Shown: positions 1 through 8,732 of the stretch, piece after piece
Position numbering within the stretch: the first letter of the stretch is position 1
How the letters are laid out: each line of letters begins with the position of its first letter
Source: Polaribacter vadi
Lineage (GTDB): Bacteria; Bacteroidota; Bacteroidia; Flavobacteriales; Flavobacteriaceae
DNA: 64,000 nt
NCBI RefSeq assembly: GCF_001761365.1
Contig: NZ_CP017477.1
Span: 704,501 to 768,500, forward strand
Direction of reading: 5' to 3'
The notes under the pieces: generated by a model
Seen by the model: only the letters and a program-made list of their open reading frames with translations
What the model was told of the DNA's origin: nothing
Databases searched by the model: none
Translations under genes and position numbers: made by a program

Positions 1-351
1 AATTTTTTGCAATTGATAAATTAAACGATGTTTTGCGATTTCCATGTGCGTCCAATTTTCGAAATTATCAGCATCAGCAAGTTTAGGAATTGTTCTATTT
101 AATTGGCAAGCAGAACAAAATTCTTCAGGAGAATCTTTTTCTAACACCCAGTTACAAACACTATATTCTTTGTTTTTACAAAATTTGTATTCAATACCTT
201 CCCTATCAGAAATAAGGGTGTCATTTGCAAAATCGAACGTAAGCATTTTACGATCTTCAGCTCTGTAACCCGTTAAATGTCCACAATTATCACATTCAAC
301 ATTTTCAAAATAAATGGAGGTTTTACAATTGCCACATTGAAATATTTTCAT
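1..351 (-). CDS. Putative zinc-binding metallopeptidase, N-terminal part (cut by window edge)
   Basis: The minus-strand frame opens with ATG at 351 and stays open for 117 codons to the window edge, so the C-terminal part is missing. It begins MKIFQCGNCKTSIYFENVEC and has a zinc-ribbon-like array: CGNC near residue 6 and CDNC near residue 20. A second cysteine set follows (FC near 58, C66, and CSAC near 79-82). This arrangement, ending in a 'NWTHMEIAKHRL' stretch, matches the N-terminal zinc ribbon of the putative zinc-binding metallopeptidase family common in Bacteroidota and Proteobacteria. The protease domain with its HExxH-type site would lie outside the window, so enzyme function is inferred from the family only. 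Confidence 0.75.
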   Translation of the reverse strand, partial: MKIFQCGNCKTSIYFENVECDNCGHLTGYRAEDRKMLTFDFANDTLISDREGIEYKFCKNKEYSVCNWVLEKDSPEEFCSACQLNRTIPKLADADNFENWTHMEIAKHRLIYQLQKI

Positions 352-464
352 AAGATTTTACAATTTAATAATCGGTAAAATTATACTATTTATTTGATGT
401 TTTTTAAAATAAAATCATCTCAAATAAAATTTTATTTTCAAACATTACAACTCATAATTTCAAT

Positions 465-2000
465 TTACCAATCAATAGGAAAATAATCTTTTAAGAATTT
501 TCCAGACCAATGTTTGCCAGTATTAATCCCATCAATTAAAGGATCCATAACTCTTGCAGCACCATCAACAATATCTAAAGGTGGTTGGAAATCGTGCACT
601 TCCACTTTCTTTTTTGATAATTCAGCAGGATCTTCATCTGTTACCCAACCTGTATCAACAGCATTCATATAAATACCTTTTTTTGCAAATGTTGCTGATG
701 AAGTATGGGTTAGCATATTCAACGCTGCTTTTGCCATATTTGTATGTGGATGTCTGTCTTCTTTTTTAAAGCGATGAAATTTCCCTTCCATTGCAGAAAC
801 GTTGATAATGTGCTTTTTACCTGTGTTTTCTTTCATCATTAAGTTTGATAGTCGATTACACAACACAAAAGGTGCAACTGCATTTACTAGTTGAACTTCC
901 ACCATTTCTGTGGTTTCAATTTCTCCTAATTTTAAACGCCAACTATTGGTTTTTCTTAAATCTACTTGTTGTAAATCTGCGTCTAATTTTCCTTCAGGAA
1001 AAACTTCTGCAGTTTGTAAAGAGTTATCAAAACTATAAGGAATTTGAGATAATTCAGCCGAATTTCTCAAACCAATTCCTGGTTCTGGTCCATGCCAAGT
1101 TACTGGCAACACATTATTTTTATTGGTTTTGTTTGATGAAATACTCAAATCTGAAATCTCCTGCAAACATTCTTGATGATTTTCTAATAATCTTTGCGCT
1201 AATTTTGGTAATTCAGTAATTGGTTTCTTTTCATTTTCCATTAAATGATGATAAAAACCTGAAGGTCTTCTTACTGTTTGTGCAGCATTGTTGATTAAAA
1301 TATCTAATCGATCATATTTTTGCTCAATATAATTACAGAAAATTTCTACACTTGGTATGTGTCTTAAATCCAACCCATGAATGTGCAAACGATGGCTCCA
1401 ATCTTTGTAATCTTCTTCTTTAGAAAATCGAATTGCAGAATCTGCAGGAAAACGCGTAGTTGCAATTACAGTGGCTCCAGAACGTAAAGCCATTAAAGTA
1501 ATATGATACCCAATTTTTAAACGAGATCCTGTAATTACAGCAACCTGTCCTTTTAAATCTGTTGTTTGAAAGCGTTTTGCATAATTCAAGTCACCACATT
1601 CTGTACACATCGTATCATAAAAATGATGCAATTTTGTATACACAGTTTTACAAACGTAGCAATTTCTTGGAGATTCTAATTCTGGTGTATCTTCATTAAG
1701 TTGTGCTGCTCCTAATAATTTTGGTGCAACAAATAAAGCAGCTTCTCTTGCAGAACGAATTCCAGTCGATTTTCTTGCATGTTTATCGCTTTCAATTTGC
1801 TTACGTTTTGCAGCTTTTTTAGCATCTTTTCTTCTTCGTTGAAATTCATCACGATTTGGTCTTGACAATTCTCCTGCTACTTTTAATAAAGCAACTCTTT
1901 GTGCTTCTGGTAACTCAAAAAGCTGATTGGTATCATCCAACAAACCTTGTATTGTTTGAATACAATTAGTAATTTCTGGATTGTTTTTTTTATCACTCAT
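465..2000 (-). CDS. SDR-family protein with N-terminal zinc ribbon; catalytic Tyr replaced
   Basis: A 511-residue protein, about twice the usual size of a short-chain dehydrogenase. Residues 1-110 are charged and helical with a Lys/Arg-rich stretch near 55-75. Cysteines C114, C117, C132 and C135 form a CxxC-x14-CxxC zinc ribbon. The Rossmann part starts near 152 with TGSRLKIG (a TGxxxxxG motif, 157-164) and has the NNAA motif near 237. There is a long insertion at about 250-360. The expected active site reads Ser402 (NVSAMEG), then a Thr where the catalytic Tyr should be (HTNMAK, T420), then Lys424. NAD(P) binding is likely. Normal SDR redox chemistry is uncertain because the YxxxK tyrosine is missing. 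It stands alone; the next gene upstream is the DEAD-box helicase. Confidence 0.8.
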   Translation of the reverse strand: MSDKKNNPEITNCIQTIQGLLDDTNQLFELPEAQRVALLKVAGELSRPNRDEFQRRRKDAKKAAKRKQIESDKHARKSTGIRSAREAALFVAPKLLGAAQLNEDTPELESPRNCYVCKTVYTKLHHFYDTMCTECGDLNYAKRFQTTDLKGQVAVITGSRLKIGYHITLMALRSGATVIATTRFPADSAIRFSKEEDYKDWSHRLHIHGLDLRHIPSVEIFCNYIEQKYDRLDILINNAAQTVRRPSGFYHHLMENEKKPITELPKLAQRLLENHQECLQEISDLSISSNKTNKNNVLPVTWHGPEPGIGLRNSAELSQIPYSFDNSLQTAEVFPEGKLDADLQQVDLRKTNSWRLKLGEIETTEMVEVQLVNAVAPFVLCNRLSNLMMKENTGKKHIINVSAMEGKFHRFKKEDRHPHTNMAKAALNMLTHTSSATFAKKGIYMNAVDTGWVTDEDPAELSKKKVEVHDFQPPLDIVDGAARVMDPLIDGINTGKHWSGKFLKDYFPIDW

Positions 2001-2040
2001 AATAATGGTAAAACGAATTTTACTGATGATTTTATACTAG

Positions 2041-2161
2041 TTCTCGATACAATTATGCAAAAAAGCATAATCACTCGAACTGACATAGTTAATTTTTCTT
2101 TTAAACCATTACTGAATGTCACTTCGAGTGAAATTCTTTTTTAAGAATTTTGTATCGAGAA
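2041..2161. repeat. Paired inverted REP/BIME-like element with two internal hairpins
   Basis: Two 46-nt arms (2041-2086 and 2116-2161) are inverted copies separated by 29 nt. The outer 12 nt (TTCTCGATACAA) are identical and the inner 16 nt (TCACTCGAA then TGACAT) differ at one base. The middle 18 nt differ in sequence, yet each folds on itself: TTATGC-A6-GCATAA in one arm and AATTCTT-A4-AAGAATT in the other. Such compensated differences point to selection on structure. It fills the gap between the SDR gene and the helicase stop codon. A degenerate single arm appears at 10707-10755. Confidence 0.8.
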
Positions 2162-2169
2162 GTTTTTAA

Positions 2170-3510
2170 TTATTTTCTCTTTTTCTTTTTAACAACTTCT
2201 ACTTTTGAGATTTTAGAATTTGCATTTGCCAAATAATCTGCCAACACTTTTTCAATCAATTCTTCTTTGGTTAAATGATGAAAAACCGTTCTTACTTTTC
2301 TTTTAAAATCTTCGGAAACCGTTTTATTTGGTTTTGTTTTAAAAATCTTTTTTGCCCAAAGCAAACCATTGTTTTCTTCAATACTATTTGCATTTGCTTT
2401 TTTATACGCATTAAAAGTGATGCCTAATTCTTTTTCGAAATCGGCAATATCAACAGCTTCTTCTTGTTGAATAATCGTTAAAGAAAAGCCCTTTGCTCCT
2501 GCTCTTGCAGTTCGTCCACTTCTATGCACATATGCATCATAGGTGTCTGGCAAATGATAATTTACAACATATTCAATTTCCTTTACATCAATTCCTCTTG
2601 CAGCTAAATCTGTTGCTACTAAAATATCAATATGTCCTTCACGAAATTGGCCCATAATTCTGTCACGAATTCCTTGAGTTAAACTTCCATGAATTGCACC
2701 AGATGAAAACTTATTAATGGCTAAATTTTTAGCTAATTTATTAACAGCAGCTTTTGTTTTACAGAAAATAATCCCTCTTTTTCCTTCTTTCGAATTTAAA
2801 AAATGTAATAAAACTTCTAATTTTTCAATTGGTTCTACAATTACATATTGATGTTCAATTCCCTGATGCCCAACAGTTTTCATATCAGCTTCAATCTGAA
2901 CAACTTCTTTAGCCATATAGTTATTTACCAATTGTCTAATGGCACCAGACATCGTTGCTGTAAATAATAAAGTTCTTCTTTTTTTAGGAATTTCTGTAAT
3001 AATAGCATCCAATCCTTCTTTTAAAGCGCTCACCATTTCATCAGCTTCATCTAAAATAAAATAAGAAATATTTTTTATGTTGATGGCTTCTCTGCTCACC
3101 AAATCTGCCAATCTTCCTGGAGTTGCAACTACAATATGTGTCGTTTCTTTTAAACGCTCAATTTGAGGTTTTATAGGAATTCCTCCACAAATTACTGCTA
3201 TTGATATTTCTGGAGAAAACTTTGCAAAAGATGCTAAGTTTGCATGAATTTGTTGACCTAATTCTCTTGTTGGCGCTAAAATAACTGCTTGAATATTGTT
3301 GTTTTTAATATCAATCAATTGTAATAAAGGCAACCCAAAAGCAGCAGTTTTACCTGTTCCTGTTTTTGCTAAAGCAACAACATCTGCTGTTTTATTAAGA
3401 ATTATAGGAATTACTTTTTTTTGAATATCTGTAGGTTCAGAAATATTTAAATCGAGTAAACTTTGTTGAATTTGTTCGTTAATTCCTAAATCAGAAAACT
3501 TTTTAGACAT
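2170..3510 (-). CDS. DEAD-box ATP-dependent RNA helicase
   Basis: 446 residues with the full DEAD-box order: Q-motif region near 25-30 (PTDIQ), Walker A AKTGTGKT (48-55), PTREL near 80, DEAD at 154-157, a TAT triplet in place of SAT near 185, and HRSGRTARAG in the second RecA lobe. The tail is rich in Lys/Arg and ends KKKKRK, as in RNA-binding tails of CsdA/RhlE-type helicases. It should unwind RNA duplexes in ribosome assembly or mRNA turnover, often cold-induced. A -7 promoter box lies just upstream. The exact subfamily (DeaD, RhlE or other) cannot be fixed by eye, so no symbol is given. Confidence 0.92.
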   Translation of the reverse strand: MSKKFSDLGINEQIQQSLLDLNISEPTDIQKKVIPIILNKTADVVALAKTGTGKTAAFGLPLLQLIDIKNNNIQAVILAPTRELGQQIHANLASFAKFSPEISIAVICGGIPIKPQIERLKETTHIVVATPGRLADLVSREAINIKNISYFILDEADEMVSALKEGLDAIITEIPKKRRTLLFTATMSGAIRQLVNNYMAKEVVQIEADMKTVGHQGIEHQYVIVEPIEKLEVLLHFLNSKEGKRGIIFCKTKAAVNKLAKNLAINKFSSGAIHGSLTQGIRDRIMGQFREGHIDILVATDLAARGIDVKEIEYVVNYHLPDTYDAYVHRSGRTARAGAKGFSLTIIQQEEAVDIADFEKELGITFNAYKKANANSIEENNGLLWAKKIFKTKPNKTVSEDFKRKVRTVFHHLTKEELIEKVLADYLANANSKISKVEVVKKKKRK

Positions 3511-3524
3511 AATTTAATTTTGGG

Positions 3525-3532
3525 CAAAGATA
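3525..3532 (-). promoter_or_regulatory. -7 promoter box for the DEAD-box helicase gene
   Basis: CAAAGATA on the plus strand reads TATCTTTG on the minus strand, an exact match to the Bacteroidota TAnnTTTG -7 element. It lies 15 bp before the helicase start, which would give a very short leader of about 10 nt. No good -33 TTG is seen at the expected spacing. Confidence 0.5.
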
Positions 3533-3796
3533 AAGACACTTTTAAAAGAAATCTTACTAAATGGTTTATAATTCTACTGAATGTTTACTTCTTTATGTTC
3601 AAATTTAGATTTTGAATTTAAAGACTTTATTTTTTGCTGATTTTTGTTTTTTAAAATTTAATTGAAAAATCAATCTAAATCATAAATACTAAGTGTATGT
3701 ATTCAAAAATATTTTATGAATTGATAATTATAATTCTTACTTTTAATTAAATTAATGGCACAAATTTTGAGCGATATTAAACTTACTATCCATCTT

Positions 3797-5431
3797 ATGA
3801 AAAATAAAATAATATTCCTTTTCCTTTTTTCTCCCTTTTTATTTTTAGCACAATCAAATTCAAATGTTACTCTTAAAACAATTTCAGGTTTTGTTTCTTT
3901 TGATAACAAAAAGCTGCAAAATGTAAATGTATTTGTAGAAAATTCAACCAATTATGCAGTAACAGATTCCATTGGATATTATAGCATAAAAGCTAAAGAA
4001 GGCGATTTTTTAAACTTTAATTTTGTTGGTTTAGAAGATGTTATAATTCTGGTAGAAGACGTTACCTCTATTCTTAATATTGAAATGAAAAAAGAAAAAG
4101 GGATCACTTTTTCACGTTCTAATGATAATTTAAAATTAGGTGGAACTACAATTGGAGATTACTTTGAGGGCACTTTAAAACAAGTTATCAATGGAAAAGA
4201 TTTAAACCCAGAAGCAACTTCACTTTCTAGAGCTATTGAAGAAAAAATTCCAAGTTTACGAGTTAAAATAAATGATTTTGGTGAAGAAATTATATATCAA
4301 AGAGGAAGAGAGTTGAATGGGCCACCTGTTTGGATCTTCGATAAAGTTTTATATGATTTACCTATTCCTGTTTTTATAAACGAGGTAGAAAATATTTTAG
4401 TAATCAATACTGAAACCAACAAATTATATATTCAAGTGAATACCACCATTAATTATAAAACTGTTTCAGGGATTGATTTTGATAGTTACTATTTTATTGA
4501 TGATGATTTTTATCAGAATGATGCCATTGCTTACAAAAGATTAAAAGTTGGAGAACCTGAATTTTTAAAAAAATATAAAGGAAGATTTAAGGCTGATGAA
4601 GCTTTGAAACTTTATCAAGAAACGTACGAAGCAGAAAAAAATAATGCCAATTATCATTTAAGCATATTGCAACATTTTAAAGATGAAAAATATGATAAAA
4701 ACACTTTGTTAAAAGTGTTGGCAGATTTTGAAGAATACTCTAACAATCCAGAAGATTTAAAGGCTATTGCTTATAAATATCAAGAATTAGATGAACATGA
4801 AAAAGCGCTTTCTGTTTATAAAAATATATTAAAATTAAGACCCAATTATAGTCAATCTTACAGAGATGTTGCCAATGTTTTACTGGATTTAAAAGAGTAC
4901 GCTCAGGCTTGGAAAGCGTATCTATTCTATTTCAATAACGATTTTAATATTGAAGATAATGATATTGGAGAAATTTTAGTATCAGAAATGATTGCTACAG
5001 AAAGTAACGAAGGAAATGAAAATTCTCCTCAAAAAATTAAAGTTAATAGTCCCACTAAAAATACCGAAAGTGATGTAAGAGTTGTTTTTGAATGGAATAC
5101 TTCTGAAGCTGAGTTTATGCTAGAATTTGTAAACCCAACTGCACAAACGTATGAAATTGAGAATTCAACTCATATAAATAATGGTTTAATTATAGATCAA
5201 AAAGAAAAAGGCTATACCTCTAAAGAAATTTTTATTGATGATTTATTAGATGGAAATTGGTTGGTAAACTTAACCTATTTAGGAAATAAACAATACAAAC
5301 CAACTGTTTTTAAAGCAACAACATATTACAATTGGGGCAGAGAAAATCAACGAAAAGAAATAAATGTTTTTGATTTTATAGTAACCGATAAAAAAACTGA
5401 GTTGCTAAAATTGAATAAAAAATCGTTTTAA
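3797..5431 (+). CDS. Secreted carboxypeptidase-regulatory-like / plug-like / TPR protein
   Basis: The frame is open from 3755, but the ATG at 3797 gives a clean signal peptide (MKNKIIFLFLFSPFLFLAQS), so I choose it; this gives about 544 residues. Next comes a beta-sandwich domain of the CarboxypepD_reg type (ISGFVSFDNKKLQNVNVFVE through the 'VTDSIGYYSIKAKEGD' stretch). After that is a segment resembling a TonB-receptor plug core (LSRAIEEKIPSLRVKINDFG, and a GPPVWIFD turn). Helical TPR-like pairs follow around 270-390 (KYQELDEHEKALSVYKNILK). A C-terminal beta domain ends the protein. It is probably periplasmic or outer-membrane associated. No beta-barrel follows the plug-like part, so it is not a transporter. 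Its function is unknown. Confidence 0.75.
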   Translation: MKNKIIFLFLFSPFLFLAQSNSNVTLKTISGFVSFDNKKLQNVNVFVENSTNYAVTDSIGYYSIKAKEGDFLNFNFVGLEDVIILVEDVTSILNIEMKKEKGITFSRSNDNLKLGGTTIGDYFEGTLKQVINGKDLNPEATSLSRAIEEKIPSLRVKINDFGEEIIYQRGRELNGPPVWIFDKVLYDLPIPVFINEVENILVINTETNKLYIQVNTTINYKTVSGIDFDSYYFIDDDFYQNDAIAYKRLKVGEPEFLKKYKGRFKADEALKLYQETYEAEKNNANYHLSILQHFKDEKYDKNTLLKVLADFEEYSNNPEDLKAIAYKYQELDEHEKALSVYKNILKLRPNYSQSYRDVANVLLDLKEYAQAWKAYLFYFNNDFNIEDNDIGEILVSEMIATESNEGNENSPQKIKVNSPTKNTESDVRVVFEWNTSEAEFMLEFVNPTAQTYEIENSTHINNGLIIDQKEKGYTSKEIFIDDLLDGNWLVNLTYLGNKQYKPTVFKATTYYNWGRENQRKEINVFDFIVTDKKTELLKLNKKSF

Positions 5432-5432
5432 A

Positions 5433-5879
5433 TTACTGTCTTTCAACCCTAAAACAAATTCCTTCTAAGTGAATTTTGTGTTCCGTAAATTCTACTTTAT
5501 CAATTGAATTTATGGAATACAACAACTTACCAACAGAAGAAGATGCGTTTATAATTGCATGAAGTAGTTCATATTGATGATAGATCATTAAATTGGCCAG
5601 CAAAGATAAATTGCTATTGAGAAGGTTTTCTAAAGTTGGTCTTCCAGCATTTTTATAAGCTATTAGCACTTCTAAATCGAAACAATCATCTTCTAAAATT
5701 TCATTTTCACGAAATTCTGAAAATTGCTTGGAGAATTTTTCCATAAAAATATGAATGTCTATTTCTAAAGAATATTTCAAACGCTCCTCACCTTCCCATC
5801 TTTGCATTTGTCCGTAATTAAATTCTGGAACTATAAATAAAGAAGTATCGGTTTTTTTATTATTTAAAACTATTTTCAT
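5433..5879 (-). CDS. Conserved hypothetical protein, 148 aa
   Basis: I do not recognise this protein. The frame is open from 5930, but the ATG at 5879 (MKIVLNNKKTDTSLFIVPEF) looks the better start, because the extra 17 residues would be an unconvincing hydrophobic leader. It has no signal peptide or membrane helix. It is acidic in the middle (NEILEDDCFDLEVLI) with a helical stretch (LLANLMIYHQYELLHAIINA). It ends tail to tail with the TPR protein, with one base between the stops. It is probably cytosolic. Confidence 0.6.
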   Translation of the reverse strand: MKIVLNNKKTDTSLFIVPEFNYGQMQRWEGEERLKYSLEIDIHIFMEKFSKQFSEFRENEILEDDCFDLEVLIAYKNAGRPTLENLLNSNLSLLANLMIYHQYELLHAIINASSSVGKLLYSINSIDKVEFTEHKIHLEGICFRVERQ

Positions 5880-6018
5880 TACATAAATATATCCATTTTT
5901 TTTGAGAAACGAAATTAGAAACAAAACCAAGGATTTTTTAAGTTTTACTCAAAAATGATTCTTTCTTGGTTTATCAACAAAAAGAAAAAATATGTAAATT
6001 AAAAAGAGCTAAAATGAT

Positions 6019-6050
6019 CCCGATATAAAATTGGCCCGATATAAAATTGG
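6019..6050. repeat. Perfect 16-bp tandem duplication
   Basis: CCCGATATAAAATTGG occurs twice head to tail with no mismatch, in the gap between the 148-aa gene and priA. It looks like a recent local duplication. Confidence 0.85.
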
Positions 6051-6066
6051 GATTAGTTCAACTTAC

Positions 6067-6103
6067 AATTTTTAAAACGTTGCTTCGCAACTTTTTAAAT
6101 TTG
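6067..6103 (-). terminator. Probable terminator of priA
   Basis: GTTGC-TTC-GCAAC forms a tight stem-loop with A-rich and T-rich flanks that also pair, lying 8 bp past the priA stop codon. The flanks give short T runs on both strands, so it could work in both directions. The pairing outside the GC core is imperfect. Confidence 0.45.
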
Positions 6104-6110
6104 AGTTTCA

Positions 6111-8552
6111 CTAATAATTATCAACATCAATAATAAACCTAATTGGTCTAAAATCTTTTACAGCTTCAAAGGTATTTCTTATTTTAGTAACTTGATTTTT
6201 TGTGTTTGCTAAACTTTGTTTTGGTGGAATTTTAATCACAATATTCTTTATATATTGATTTCGAATTCTAGAAACTGCAGGCGCTGTTGGGCCTAAAACA
6301 TTTTCTCCAAAAGAATTATAAAGCGCTTTAAAAAGCCAATTGACACCAGTGTCAACTTTGTTAAAATCTCTGTGTTTCAGTGTAATTTTTATCGTCCTAA
6401 AATAAGGAGGATATTTATATTGCCAACGTTCTTGCAACTGTTCTTTATACATTTCTGTATAGTTTGTGCTAGAAACCTGTTGTAATATTTTATGATAAGG
6501 ATTGTAGGTTTGAATTGCAACATTTCCTTGTTTTTTACTTCTTCCTGCTCTTCCAGAAACTTGCACCATCATTTGATACGCTCTTTCATGTGCTCTAAAA
6601 TCTGGAAAATTAAGCATGGTATCTGCATTTAGAATTCCCACTAAAGAAACATTATCAAAATCTAACCCTTTGGAAAGCATTTGTGTTCCTACCAAAATAT
6701 CGATTTCTCTTGCTTCAAAAGCGCCAATTATTTTTTGATATCCGAATTTTCCACGAGTCGTATCTAAATCCATTCTTCCAATTTTAAAATCAGGGAATAA
6801 TTCTTTTAATTCTAATTCAATTTGCTCAGTTCCAAAACCTTTAGTATCTAAAGTATTGCTTCCACAAGCAGCACAACTATTGGGCATTGCTCGTTGATAA
6901 TTGCAATAATGGCAACGTAATTCGTTTTTAAATTTATGATACGTTAAAGAAACATCGCAATTTGGGCATTGAGGAGCCACTCCACAGGTTTTGCATTCAA
7001 CCACAGGCGAATATCCACGTCTATTTTGAAATAGAATAATTTGCTCTTTTTCATCTAAAGCTTCTTGAATTAATTTAAGCATTCTATCAGAAAAATGACC
7101 TTTCATTTCCTTTTTTCTGTGCTTTTCTTTCACATCAATCAACTCTATTTTTGGGAGTTGAACATTTCCAAAACGTCTATTTAATTCCACAAAACCATAT
7201 TTGTTTTGCTGTGCATTAAAATAGCTTTCTAAAGAGGGTGTTGCAGAACCTAATAAAATTTTTGCGTTATGTAATTTTGATAAAACAATGGCTGAATCAC
7301 GTGCATTATATCTTGGAGAAGGCTCAAACTGTTTGTAAGAAGTTTCATGTTCTTCATCTACCACAATCAACCCTAAATTAGAAAATGGTAAAAATATAGA
7401 TGATCTTGCTCCTAAAATAATTTGTGCTTTACTTTTGTTTTCTAACACATTATTCCAAACTTCTACTCTTTCATTCATAGAATATTTGGAGTGAAATACC
7501 GAAATTTGATCTCCAAAATAAACTTGTAAACGTGTAATTATTTGTGTTGTTAATGCAATTTCTGGCAACAAGAACAATACTTGTTTTCCTGCATCTAAAA
7601 CTTCTTGAATTAATTTTGTGTACACTTCTGTTTTTCCAGAACTTGTTATTCCGTGCAAAAGTGTTACATCATTATTTGTAAAAGTTTCTTTGATTTCTTT
7701 TAAGGCGGTTTCTTGAAATTCGTTTAGTTCTTTTAAATCGTTTGTATCGCCTTTAAAATTAATTCTATCTATTTGAATTTCATAAAACTCAAAAATATTT
7801 TTATCAACCAAAGACTTCAAAACTGATGCAGAAACATTTGCTTTGGTTTCTAAATCCTTCGCTTTTATGGGCTTTTTTGTAGTTGATAACTGAAAAAAAG
7901 TTAGTACTGCATCTCGTTGTTTTTTTGCTCTAGATAATTCTTCTAAAAGTGCATTTAGAGATTCATCAGAATTATAAGAGGCATGTAAACGAACATATTT
8001 TACTAATTTTGGTTTGTATTGCTCATAAATTTGCTCCTTAATATAAATAGCAGATTTTTTAATCAATTCATTAACAGTTGGCATTACTTTTTTCTTCCCT
8101 AAAATATCTACAACCTGATGAATTGTTAATTGAGATTGATGTTGCAAAGCTTCGAATATTAAAAACTCATCGTCCTCTAAAATATCTTCGTTATTAAAAG
8201 CCTCGTTTTTGTAAACAATTGTTTCGCTTTCTAATAAGAATGCAGAGGGTAAAGCAGCTCTAAAAACATCACCCAAAGAACACATATAATACGTAGAAAT
8301 CCACTGCCAATGTTTTAATTGTAAATTATTTACAAGGGGTTGTTCATCTAAAATTTGATGAATTTCTTTGGCTTCATATAAAGTTGGTGCGTTTTCATGA
8401 ATCTTAAAAACCAAACCCGTAAACATTTTAGTTTTGCCAAAAGAAACAGCAACACGCATGCCTTCATTTAAAAAGTTTGCTTCTTCATTGGTTACAGAAT
8501 ACGTGAAAGTTTTCTGAATTGGTATGGGTAATATGACGTCTATATAATACAA
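6111..8552 (-). CDS. priA: Primosomal protein N' (replication restart helicase PriA)
   Basis: 813 residues, the usual PriA length in this phylum. The N-terminal fork-binding domain starts YYIDVILPIPIQKTFTYSV. Walker A is GITSSGKT (301-308), followed by the DEEH box (VVDEEHETSYK near 395). The zinc-binding region between the two helicase lobes has eight cysteines (CKTCG, CPNCD, CHYC, CAACG). Motifs VI and the C-terminal domain follow (QVSGRAGR, then the RTIKITLKHRD region). PriA reloads the replicative helicase at stalled forks. It is transcribed alone, with its own likely terminator at 6067-6103. Confidence 0.97.
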   Translation of the reverse strand: MYYIDVILPIPIQKTFTYSVTNEEANFLNEGMRVAVSFGKTKMFTGLVFKIHENAPTLYEAKEIHQILDEQPLVNNLQLKHWQWISTYYMCSLGDVFRAALPSAFLLESETIVYKNEAFNNEDILEDDEFLIFEALQHQSQLTIHQVVDILGKKKVMPTVNELIKKSAIYIKEQIYEQYKPKLVKYVRLHASYNSDESLNALLEELSRAKKQRDAVLTFFQLSTTKKPIKAKDLETKANVSASVLKSLVDKNIFEFYEIQIDRINFKGDTNDLKELNEFQETALKEIKETFTNNDVTLLHGITSSGKTEVYTKLIQEVLDAGKQVLFLLPEIALTTQIITRLQVYFGDQISVFHSKYSMNERVEVWNNVLENKSKAQIILGARSSIFLPFSNLGLIVVDEEHETSYKQFEPSPRYNARDSAIVLSKLHNAKILLGSATPSLESYFNAQQNKYGFVELNRRFGNVQLPKIELIDVKEKHRKKEMKGHFSDRMLKLIQEALDEKEQIILFQNRRGYSPVVECKTCGVAPQCPNCDVSLTYHKFKNELRCHYCNYQRAMPNSCAACGSNTLDTKGFGTEQIELELKELFPDFKIGRMDLDTTRGKFGYQKIIGAFEAREIDILVGTQMLSKGLDFDNVSLVGILNADTMLNFPDFRAHERAYQMMVQVSGRAGRSKKQGNVAIQTYNPYHKILQQVSSTNYTEMYKEQLQERWQYKYPPYFRTIKITLKHRDFNKVDTGVNWLFKALYNSFGENVLGPTAPAVSRIRNQYIKNIVIKIPPKQSLANTKNQVTKIRNTFEAVKDFRPIRFIIDVDNY

Positions 8553-8672
8553 AAACTAGAAATAATTAAGTATCAAATTTAATGTTTTAAAATATGTATG
8601 GAACATTAAAAATAACTTAATTACAGTTAATTTATAATGAGATAGTTATGCTTTTTTGTTAAATATTAATTT

Positions 8673-8707
8673 TTTGATGAAAAATTGGAATAAAAATATT
8701 AGATTTG
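8673..8707 (+). promoter_or_regulatory. Promoter of the tandem hydrolase-fold genes
   Basis: TAGATTTG at 8700-8707 matches the TAnnTTTG -7 element exactly. A TTTTTG at 8671-8676 can serve as the -33 element with a somewhat long 23-nt spacer. The gene starts 26 bp downstream. Confidence 0.5.
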
Positions 8708-8732
8708 AATAACCAAATTTAATCCCCCTAGC

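Noticed and set aside
44..268. Plus-strand open frame at the window start
   Set aside because: It is the shadow of the minus-strand zinc-ribbon protein (1-351), whose cysteine motifs are clearly real.
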